NCBI GenBank assembly: GCA_021820165.1
Contig: JAKADW010000090.1
Location: 1-7,708 of the forward strand
Direction of reading: 5' to 3'
DNA from: Bacillota bacterium
GTDB taxonomy: Bacteria; Bacillota_E; Sulfobacillia; Sulfobacillales; Sulfobacillaceae
Length of the DNA stretch: 7,708 nucleotides
How positions within the stretch are numbered: position 1 is the first letter of the stretch; each line of letters begins with the position of its first letter. Both the position numbers and the translations under genes were made by a program. Below are positions 1 to 5,590 of the stretch, piece by piece. Under the pieces are notes generated by a model. That model worked only from the letters and a program-made list of their open reading frames with translations. It had not been told where the DNA came from and did not search any database.

Positions 1-1
1 T

Positions 2-778
2 CTTCGCTATGATCTGACCGTAACCTTGGAGGAAGTGGCGACCGGGGCAGAACGCACGATTCGGGTGGTGCGGGAGGAGACCTGTCATCATTGTCACGGC
101 AATCAAGCCGAACCGGGAACGCGTATCGAAACGTGTCCAGACTGCCGAGGCCGTGGGCAAGTAGAACGCATTTCCGATAGCTTTTTAGGGCGTATCCGAC
201 GGATTGAGACGTGTGCCCGTTGCCGGGGGACTGGGAAGTTTGTCAAAGAGCCTTGCAAAGCTTGCGCGGGGCGCGGCGTGGTGCGCGCGGAGAAGCGCCT
301 GACGGTCAAAGTGCCGCCGGGTGTGGACGAAAGTACGCGACTTCGGGTGCAAGGAGAGGGTGCTGCCGGCCACCGGGGGGGCGGACCAGGAGATTTAATC
401 GTCTTCATTCACGTGAAGGAACACGAGCGATTTCGTCGCGACGGGGACGACTTGTGGATCGATTTGCCTGTCGGCTTTAGCCAGGCGGCTCTGGGGGCGG
501 AATTGTCGGTCACGGGTTTGGATGGTGCGGATCATGTGATTCACATTGCGCCGGGAACCCAAACCGATACGGTGGTCCGGGTAGCTCGGGCTGGCCTGCC
601 GCGCCTGGGATCGAGCGCCAAAGGAAGCCTCAATGTGCGCTTGGTGGTCGAAGTGCCCACGCATCTTTCGCCCAAAGAGCGGGAGTTGCTGCGAGCGTGG
701 GCTGAGCTTCGCGGCGAGTCGGTTTTGCCCGAGGATAAGGGCATTCTCAGGAAGATGAAAGATGCCCTGGGCCGATAG
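2..778 (+). CDS. dnaJ: Chaperone DnaJ (Hsp40), C-terminal part, 5' end outside window
   Basis: This is the C-terminal portion of the DnaJ co-chaperone, which delivers unfolded proteins to DnaK and stimulates its ATPase in the cytoplasm. The frame is open to the left edge, and the residues before the first TTG (position 26) continue the usual 'LRYDLTVTLEE' strand, so the J domain and Gly/Phe linker lie upstream of the window. Four zinc-binding motifs start at nt 83 (CHHCHGNQ), 134 (CPDCRGRG), 212 (CARCRGTG) and 254 (CKACAGRG), followed by the beta-rich substrate-binding domains (VKVPPGVD, GDLIVFIHVKEH) and a C-terminal helix. All eight zinc cysteines are present. The first motif ends in Gln where the family normally has Gly. 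The stop overlaps the prmA start by 17 nt, as expected in a grpE-dnaK-dnaJ-prmA type operon. Identity is essentially certain. Confidence 0.97.
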   Translation, partial: LRYDLTVTLEEVATGAERTIRVVREETCHHCHGNQAEPGTRIETCPDCRGRGQVERISDSFLGRIRRIETCARCRGTGKFVKEPCKACAGRGVVRAEKRLTVKVPPGVDESTRLRVQGEGAAGHRGGGPGDLIVFIHVKEHERFRRDGDDLWIDLPVGFSQAALGAELSVTGLDGADHVIHIAPGTQTDTVVRVARAGLPRLGSSAKGSLNVRLVVEVPTHLSPKERELLRAWAELRGESVLPEDKGILRKMKDALGR

Positions 779-1664
779 CCGATTTGATCCGCTCTACGAG
801 CGATGGACGTGGTACCCGCGTTTAGAAGAGGTCGACCAGGCTATCCTTTTCGCCTATACGTTACCCGTTCACGGGGTGGAATATGATGATGGCCGGCCGG
901 CGGAATCCGCCTTTACGGACGTTCCGCTTCAGTCCGGCCGTCCTTTTGTGCGCGTCTATTTATCTTCGGAGGAGGCGCACGCGCTCTCGTATGACCTTTC
1001 GGCAGAACTTCAACGGTATGGCTGGCCGTTTACCCACGATGAGGTGCGAAGCGAAGATTGGGCCCATGCCTGGAAGCGCTATTACACACCGCAATTCTTT
1101 CACCAGGGTTTTGCCATCGTGCCATCATGGGTCGTGCCGTCGCCCGTCGACCTTGAGCATACGGTTTGGTTGGATCCGGGGATGGCATTCGGAACTGGTA
1201 CCCATGCCACCACCCGGCTATGCGCCAACGCTCTCCTTGACAGGGATCTGTCCGGAAAGCGGGTGATGGATTTAGGAGCCGGTTCGGGGATATTGGGATT
1301 ACTCGCCGCCAAACGTGGTGCAAAGCGGGTGGTGATGGTGGAGCCCGATCCGGTTGCAGTGAAGGCGCTTCGCCAAAATCTTGCCCTCAATCACTTAACG
1401 GAGTCGGTGACCGTTACTTCCGGCACGCTTCATGACCTTCCACCCGAGCCTTTTGATGTGCTCTGTCTGAATTTGATTTGGGACATTATCCAGAGCGAGT
1501 GGCAGCCTCTCCAGCAATATCTTGCCCAGGACGCGTTGATTTTGCTGTCTGGGTTGCTTCCTGAACGGCAAGCGGACTTGATGGCGCTTGTTGGGGAGAC
1601 GGGCCATCATCTGGCGCGGATCGAGGAAGCGGAAGGTTGGATGATGGCGGTGGCGTCGCGATGA
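762..1664 (+). CDS. prmA: Ribosomal protein L11 methyltransferase
   Basis: This 300-residue protein is a cytoplasmic SAM-dependent enzyme that methylates ribosomal protein L11. The family signature DPGMAFGTGTH is at residues 138-148. SAM motif I (VMDLGAGSG) is at 168-176, followed by the acidic ribose-binding residue E194 in VEPD. The usual catalytic-domain 'NI/NL' segment is seen as NLIW from N237. The N-terminal 120 or so residues match the usual L11-recognition domain in length and style (WYPRLEEVDQAILFAYTL). The ATG at 762 follows an AGGAAG Shine-Dalgarno site at 749-754 and overlaps the end of dnaJ by 17 nt. The stop codon shares ATGA with the start of rsmE, so the three genes are probably translationally coupled. 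Length and motifs are normal for the family. Confidence 0.96.
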   Translation: MPWADSRFDPLYERWTWYPRLEEVDQAILFAYTLPVHGVEYDDGRPAESAFTDVPLQSGRPFVRVYLSSEEAHALSYDLSAELQRYGWPFTHDEVRSEDWAHAWKRYYTPQFFHQGFAIVPSWVVPSPVDLEHTVWLDPGMAFGTGTHATTRLCANALLDRDLSGKRVMDLGAGSGILGLLAAKRGAKRVVMVEPDPVAVKALRQNLALNHLTESVTVTSGTLHDLPPEPFDVLCLNLIWDIIQSEWQPLQQYLAQDALILLSGLLPERQADLMALVGETGHHLARIEEAEGWMMAVASR

Positions 1665-2374
1665 TTCGCTTGCACGTCTCGGAACCGGGCGCTCCAGGGC
1701 GTACGCTCGACCTTTCCGGCGAGGACTGGCACTATCTTTCCGATGTGATGCGTCGGCGGGACGGCGACATCATTGAGGTACTCACAGATGATGGCGGAGT
1801 CTGGGAATCGCGCATTGAAGGTGAAGGGAGCGTGCGGCTCACGCGCCTGGTGTCCCAAACGGCTATGCCCCGGCGTTCGATTATCTTGTTTCAAGCGCTC
1901 CTAAAAGGCGATCATTTTGGCGATGCGGTTGAACGCAGCACCGAAGCGGGGATTTTTCGTTTTGTGCCGGTTGTTACGGCGCGGAGCATTCCTCGTACGG
2001 TGTCGGATAATAAGCGAGCGCGCTGGCAGCATATCGCCAAGGAAGCGAGCGAACAGAGCCGCGGCGGTCATGTACCGATTGTGGACGAGCCCATTTCGTT
2101 GAGCGATCTGGTGCTGCCGCCGCGCCACCAGGGGTTCTTCTTAGACCCCCGGGCGCCCTTCGAAGCGCGCTGGCTTGAATCTTCGACGGAGCCTCTGGCC
2201 CTGGTGGTGGGGCCAGAGGGCGGATTGACTGAAGGCGAACAAACGGAGCTTTCGCACAAAGGTTTTGAGCCGCTTAGCCTAGGGCCCCGCGTGTATCGTG
2301 CGGAAAATGCCGGGGCGTTTGCGGCCGTGCTTTTTTTACAAGATAGCCGCCCCACATTTGGACAACACTGCTAG
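1661..2374 (+). CDS. rsmE: 16S rRNA (uracil(1498)-N3)-methyltransferase RsmE
   Basis: This SPOUT-class (knotted) methyltransferase modifies U1498 of 16S rRNA in the small subunit. The start is ATG 1661, which overlaps the prmA stop as ATGA and gives the canonical 'MIRLHV' beginning and 237 residues. A TTG at 1637 in the same frame would add eight unconserved residues. Visible motifs are the PUA-like N-terminal domain ending near residue 70, FQALLKGDHFGDAVERSTEAGI (family 'K..ATELGV'), RWQHIAKEASEQS, and the SAM-binding knot GPEGG at 184-188 with LGPRVYRAENA at 208-217. The last motif is normally LGxRILRxETA, so Tyr212 and Asn216 are departures. The rest of the knot is intact, and I expect an active enzyme. 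Weak Shine-Dalgarno GGTGG lies at 1649-1653. Confidence 0.95.
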   Translation: MIRLHVSEPGAPGRTLDLSGEDWHYLSDVMRRRDGDIIEVLTDDGGVWESRIEGEGSVRLTRLVSQTAMPRRSIILFQALLKGDHFGDAVERSTEAGIFRFVPVVTARSIPRTVSDNKRARWQHIAKEASEQSRGGHVPIVDEPISLSDLVLPPRHQGFFLDPRAPFEARWLESSTEPLALVVGPEGGLTEGEQTELSHKGFEPLSLGPRVYRAENAGAFAAVLFLQDSRPTFGQHC

Positions 2375-2424
2375 GTTCAAGTCCTGGGTTCCCGGTCATC
2401 CTACCGTCAGGGAGGTCGAGAACT

Positions 2425-2574
2425 TTGGGCAAGGTGATTGAGCTGAAATTTTGCGATATCTGTCACAAGCCGGTCGTTCGACGAGAAGCGGCCTCGCTGA
2501 CTTCGGGGTTTTTGGAGAGCACCCTCTGCAAGGAATGCCTCACCAAGTATGGGCACTTATATCGTCCCTGGTAG
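2425..2574 (+). CDS. Small zinc-ribbon-like protein (49 aa), unrecognised
   Basis: A short open frame starting at TTG 2425 and ending at TAG 2572-2574 encodes 49 residues. The product has two CxxC knuckles, CDIC at 10-13 and CKEC at 35-38, separated by a 21-residue loop that is rich in charged and small residues; it ends in GHLYRPW. This spacing is typical of a single structural zinc site (zinc ribbon/treble-clef style). The case for a real gene rests on the near-perfect Shine-Dalgarno AGGGAGGT at 2409-2416, 8 nt before the start, and on the paired knuckles. The gene begins 50 nt after rsmE with no terminator between them, so it is probably the last gene of the dnaJ-prmA-rsmE transcript. I do not recognise a family. 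An RNA-, ribosome- or protein-binding accessory role is only a guess from its neighbours. Confidence 0.72.
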   Translation: MGKVIELKFCDICHKPVVRREAASLTSGFLESTLCKECLTKYGHLYRPW

Positions 2575-2586
2575 TCTCGGCGTGGT

Positions 2587-2616
2587 TTGACACTTTTTCG
2601 GGCCAGCCCGTATAAT
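2587..2616 (+). promoter_or_regulatory. Consensus sigma-A promoter of rpsU-yqeY
   Basis: A perfect -35 hexamer TTGACA (2587-2592) is followed after 18 nt by a perfect -10 hexamer TATAAT (2611-2616). The predicted transcription start is near 2622-2625, giving a leader of about 40 nt before rpsU. The match to both consensus hexamers implies strong constitutive housekeeping expression, fitting a ribosomal protein gene. Confidence 0.88.
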
Positions 2617-2628
2617 AAAATGAATAGA

Positions 2629-2655
2629 CCCCAACCCGTGCGGGTGGAGGGGAGG
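2629..2655 (+). promoter_or_regulatory. rpsU leader hairpin and tandem Shine-Dalgarno sites
   Basis: The short leader holds two adjacent GGAGG sites, 2646-2650 and 2651-2655; the second is 7 nt from the rpsU ATG and is the better placed. Sequence 2634-2645 can fold as ACCC-GTGC-GGGT. The stem can be extended by C2631/C2632 with G2646/G2647 and by C2629/C2630 with G2649/G2650, leaving one bulged A on each side. The extended stem would hide the first GGAGG but leave the second free. The base pairing is seen in the sequence; any regulatory role is inference. Confidence 0.45.
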
Positions 2656-2662
2656 GAGATTA

Positions 2663-2839
2663 ATGTCAGAGGTCAAAGTGGGCAAAAATGAGAGCCTAGA
2701 GAGCGCGCTTCGCCGATTCAAGCGGCAGATTCAGAAGGCGGGTGTGCTTTCTGAAGCGCGTCGCCATGAGCACTATGAAAAGCCGAGCGTACGCCGAAAG
2801 AAGAAGTCCGAGGCGGCTCGCAAAAAGAAAAGCAAGTAA
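2663..2839 (+). CDS. rpsU: 30S ribosomal protein S21
   Basis: This 58-residue, strongly basic protein is small-subunit ribosomal protein S21. It carries the conserved core [13 protein letters not shown] at about 10-22, the segment [17 protein letters not shown] at 26-42, and a lysine/arginine-rich tail ([14 protein letters not shown]) from residue 43. Length and sequence are typical of Firmicutes S21. The ATG at 2663 is preceded by GGAGG at 2651-2655. The gene has its own consensus promoter and is followed 11 nt later by yqeY, the usual rpsU-yqeY pairing of Firmicutes. S21 takes part in translation initiation near the anti-Shine-Dalgarno end of 16S rRNA. Nothing is unusual in the coding region. 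Confidence 0.96.
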   Translation: MSEVKVGKNESLESALRRFKRQIQKAGVLSEARRHEHYEKPSVRRKKKSEAARKKKSK

Positions 2840-2850
2840 GGGGCTTTCAC

Positions 2851-3309
2851 ATGTCTCTCCGTGATCGGCTAAACGAGGACCTCAAAGATGCTATGCGGGC
2901 CAAAGACGCGGTCCGCCTCTCTGTCATCCGCGGGATAAAAGCGGCGATTTTACAGGTCGAAACGCGCGGTGAGCGCGTGGCCTTGGACGAGCCGGGTATT
3001 CTTCAGGTGTTGGCTAAAGAAGTGAAAGAACGGCAGGACGCCATTCAGGAATTCGAACGCGGCGGCCGGGCCGATTTGGTCGACAAGCTGAATCAGGAAC
3101 TTGCGGTTTTGAAGGATTATTTGCCGGAACCTCTCTCTCAAGCGGAATTGGCTCAACTCATTTTGGAGGCCATTGCCGAAACTGGTGCGGAGGGCCCGAA
3201 AGACATGGGCCGTGTGATGGGATGGTTGACGCCCAAAACGCGGGGGCGAGCGGATGGTAAGGCGGTGTCTGAGGCTGTCAAAATGGCGCTTCAGCACCGC
3301 GCCGGTTGA
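2851..3309 (+). CDS. yqeY: GatB/YqeY domain-containing protein
   Basis: This 152-residue protein consists of a single YqeY/GatB-tail domain, a helical module related to the C-terminal tRNA-contacting part of amidotransferase GatB. Recognisable family blocks are the start SLRDRLNEDLKDAMRAKDAVRLSVIR (residues 2-27), KEVKERQDAIQEFERGGRADL (56-76), the YLPEPLS turn near 91-97, and the C-terminal KDMGRVMGWLTPKTRGRADGKAVSEAVK block. The domain is linked to tRNA-dependent amide transfer by homology only; the cellular role of free YqeY is not well settled. The ATG at 2851 follows AAGGGG at 2838-2843. The gene is cotranscribed with rpsU. The TGA stop overlaps a TTG start of the next frame as TTGA, and a terminator begins 5 nt later. 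Confidence 0.95.
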   Translation: MSLRDRLNEDLKDAMRAKDAVRLSVIRGIKAAILQVETRGERVALDEPGILQVLAKEVKERQDAIQEFERGGRADLVDKLNQELAVLKDYLPEPLSQAELAQLILEAIAETGAEGPKDMGRVMGWLTPKTRGRADGKAVSEAVKMALQHRAG

Positions 3310-4297
3310 CACGGAAAAAGGGCCTTCGGGCCCTTTTTTTTGTCGCAACACTGTTGCTGGCCACATATGCTGCGATGCGCCTTTGGCCTCAGCCTGAAAG
3401 TGGACCCCCACATCTCTGGGTTTTTTACGCGCGGGTTACCGGTGGCCGAGAAATCTTGTATGGCCGGCAATATTCACCCTCTGGGAAAGCCTTGGGACCT
3501 TCCGTGCGTATCGGCCGTTTGGGGTTGGTTCAGCAAGTGGAAGTGGCAACGCCCGGGGTGCATCATTCGGTTTGGGTGACATTGGGTCATGAAGTGGATG
3601 CGCTCCAAGGGCGGCATGTGGTGGTCACGCGCCTTTCGCCTAAGAACCGCACGGTCCTTTCGGTGAAGGATGTGGCGGGATCCCTCTATGCGGTGGTGGA
3701 GAATCCGGCCGCGACCACGCTCTCTATCGACATTTGGCACCATCAGGGTTGGCACCCGCTTCGATCAGGGCTTCCGCTCGGTATTACGAGCCTCGTGACC
3801 GGACCCGCTCACTCCCTCTGGGCGCTTTCGGCATTACCGGATGAGGCGGTGCTGACGGAGATCGTGGGCGGTCACCAGGTGACCGCGAGCCCCCCATTTC
3901 AGCCCCAAGGCACGGTTGGGTTTGCCGAAGGACGGCCCGTGTTGCCCTACGCCTTTGGTTCCAACGGGTTTGGCTATTGGACGGGCACGAGGCATATTTT
4001 TTACTCCGTGTATCAGGCCGCGATTAGCGTTACGGATACGACTCCGCTCTGGGGACTTTCCGTGCGGGGATGGTGCCCTTTCGGCGCGGACAATTTGATT
4101 GGGCGGATATCGTTTCCTGGCCCCAGAATCAGGCGACCACCCCCACGGTCATTGATGGCTCGGGTCCGTGGGTGGCGGTGCTGGATGGATTTAGTCAGGG
4201 GGAATGGTTCAACATTGAAACGGGAAAATTCGGGCCCGCATTTCAGATAAAGACTCCATGGTGGGCCGTGGTTCGGGCGGCCTCTTTAGGATCATAG
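3306..4297 (+). CDS. Unrecognised exported or membrane-anchored beta-rich protein, apparent frameshift
   Basis: From TTG 3306 the frame gives a signal-peptide or anchor-like start: MTRKK, then a hydrophobic stretch at residues 9-24 (ALFFVATLLLATYAAM). A long region follows, rich in Trp, Gly and alternating hydrophobic residues, suggesting beta-sheet, perhaps a propeller. I recognise no family. There is no Shine-Dalgarno site; the start overlaps the yqeY TGA as TTGA, suggesting translational coupling. As read, the frame stops at 4250, but after about 4070 it becomes Arg/Pro-rich and unnatural. The -1 frame from about 4055 to TAG 4295-4297 looks genuine (FDWADIVSWPQNQ, GQGEWFNIETGKFG-like). One missing base in a G run (4051-4054 or 4066-4069) would restore a 330-residue protein. 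It could be a natural frameshift, a pseudogene or a sequencing error. Its 3' end overlaps the convergent rhodanese-like gene. Confidence 0.6.
3315..3341 (+). terminator. Intrinsic terminator after yqeY, inside the next reading frame
   Basis: A GGGCC/GGCCC stem (3320-3324 with 3329-3333) is closed by a TTCG tetraloop (3325-3328). It can be extended by five A:U pairs from the upstream A run (3315-3319) and is followed by eight T (3334-3341). This is a textbook rho-independent terminator and should end the rpsU-yqeY transcript. It also forms codons 4-12 of the downstream open frame starting at 3306. Confidence 0.93.
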
Positions 4298-4923
4298 ACC
4301 CGCGGGTGATGAAAGGCCGCATAGCCCCCGACTAGGTATCCTACGGTGGGAAAGCCCGCCACCATGGTGTCGCGGGCGGCAATCACCGCTCGGTCGTCCC
4401 GTCCCGAAAGGAAGATCACGGGACGCGATCGGTCAAGCGTGCCGATACCGTCCGGCCACTCGGAAAAGGGCGTCTGGCGCGTCACATGGGGAAAAGGAAA
4501 GCGCTCGGATTCCACCGGCTCGCGCACGTCCACAATGTCGGCAGTGGGATGGTCATGGAGGTAGGGCAAAAAGCGATCGGGGAAAATAAGGTGGCCTGTG
4601 TCTACGCTTAAGCCCCGGGTTGCCCAGGTTCTTGGTAAGCTGGCAAAGATGCCCACGATGTCCACGCCCATGAGGTCCATTTCCTGAGCCGCGACCTGCC
4701 CCGATACCGGTGAGGCTGCCACTACGATGACTCGTTCTCCTTGGTGCACGAGGTGGGACGAGAGTCGCGCGAACCCAAAGCGGGGGGCTACTAAGGGCAT
4801 TGCCCCGGTGAGGTGCAGCGACACAAATTCCTGCGGGGTGCGCACATCGATGAGGCGTGCCCCCCGTTCGGTCTGCCGTTTGACGTCTTCATAGGACAAG
4901 ACAACCATGCTGAGATCGGGCAT
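4243..4923 (-). CDS. Tandem rhodanese-like domain protein lacking catalytic cysteines
   Basis: With start ATG at 4923 the product has 226 residues and two rhodanese-like domains. Domain 1 has LIDVRTPQEF at 24-33 and the active-site loop position near 71-76 (SPVSGQ). Domain 2 has IVDVREPVES at 130-139, the loop SGRDDR at 173-178 and the usual C-terminal VGYLVGGYAAF. In sulfurtransferases the loop is Cys-x4-Arg; here it is Ser-x4-Gln and Ser-x4-Arg. The whole protein has no cysteine, so persulfide-based sulfur transfer by the standard mechanism is not possible. A binding, scaffold or phosphatase-like role is conceivable but unproven. The 4923 start is favoured by an AAGGGGG Shine-Dalgarno site about 7 nt upstream. 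An ATG at 4947, one base after the preceding gene's stop, is an alternative. It is the last gene of the minus-strand cassette. Confidence 0.82.
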   Translation of the reverse strand: MPDLSMVVLSYEDVKRQTERGARLIDVRTPQEFVSLHLTGAMPLVAPRFGFARLSSHLVHQGERVIVVAASPVSGQVAAQEMDLMGVDIVGIFASLPRTWATRGLSVDTGHLIFPDRFLPYLHDHPTADIVDVREPVESERFPFPHVTRQTPFSEWPDGIGTLDRSRPVIFLSGRDDRAVIAARDTMVAGFPTVGYLVGGYAAFHHPRVYDPKEAARTTAHHGVFI

Positions 4924-4948
4924 GCTCGGTCCCCCTTCTCCCTTCATC

Positions 4949-5590
4949 CTACCGGGTGCGCCAGCCGGGAGGCAACATATTAGTGTCCTCCAAGATGGGG
5001 AAACGCGGGGGACGGGCAATGGGAACGGGCTCGGCGTCGCTGTAATCGAAGAGGTAGAGAGGTCGGTCGGCGATTTCCGCCATCCGCCCAAGCCACTCTT
5101 CGGAGATGCCGGTCACCTGAAGCGACGGATACCTCGCCAGAAGATAGCTAGCCGCATCGCTGCCAAAACTTTGGCCGTCGATCCAAATGGCAACGCCAAG
5201 GCTTTCTAAGAGGGTTGCGACGCTGGTTTCCAGGCGTTCCAAGGTGAGATTTTGGGGACGGGTGAGCACAATTCTCCGCAGCGCGAATGATTCCTGGGCG
5301 CGACTTAAGAGGGCCAGCCCAGCATCGCTAACCCCTTGGGGAACGGGGACTTCCACCGTGACCGCGGACGGTTTGATTCGGGCCGGGACCTTTTGCCATT
5401 GCCGTGCGTACCAGACCTGCCCCTTGACGGGTACGAGTGTTTCCGAAGACGGCCAGGGCTCGTTGCTGGGCGTTAGAATGTGCCCGCGTTGGCCGTGGGC
5501 TCTTAAAAACCGCCAGCCATACCATGCGCGAAACGCTTCCGGAAACGAGGACAGGTCGCATTGCGGCATCCAATATAGGGCACGGTTCAT
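4949..5590 (-). CDS. Hypothetical protein (213 aa) coupled to the radical SAM gene
   Basis: This 213-residue protein starts at ATG 5590, sharing ATGA with the stop of the radical SAM gene, so translation is almost certainly coupled. I do not recognise a family. It has no signal peptide or clear membrane segment. The first 60 residues are rich in Trp, Tyr and Arg (MNRALYWMPQCDL, FRAWYGWRFLRAHG). The middle, about 85-175, alternates strands and helices in a Rossmann- or TIM-like style (RRIVLTRPQNLTLERLETSVATLLESLGVAIWIDG). The tail is Pro-rich. It contains one cysteine (residue 11) and no metal-binding or nucleotide-binding signature I can name. Its position between a radical SAM enzyme and a rhodanese-like protein suggests a partner or second enzyme of the same pathway, which is inference from context only. 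Confidence 0.8.
   Translation of the reverse strand: MNRALYWMPQCDLSSFPEAFRAWYGWRFLRAHGQRGHILTPSNEPWPSSETLVPVKGQVWYARQWQKVPARIKPSAVTVEVPVPQGVSDAGLALLSRAQESFALRRIVLTRPQNLTLERLETSVATLLESLGVAIWIDGQSFGSDAASYLLARYPSLQVTGISEEWLGRMAEIADRPLYLFDYSDAEPVPIARPPRFPILEDTNMLPPGWRTR

Noticed and set aside
1637..1660. TTG 1637 as the rsmE start
   Set aside because: The ATG at 1661 gives the conserved family N-terminus and the ATGA overlap with prmA.
2340..2400. A complete tRNA gene around the T-arm-like hairpin
   Set aside because: Upstream sequence is rsmE coding DNA and forms no anticodon or acceptor stem with the 3' side, and no CCA follows.
4298..4307. Palindrome ACCCGCGGGT as a terminator between the convergent genes
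   Set aside because: It leaves only a very short stem around any loop, and no T run follows on either strand.
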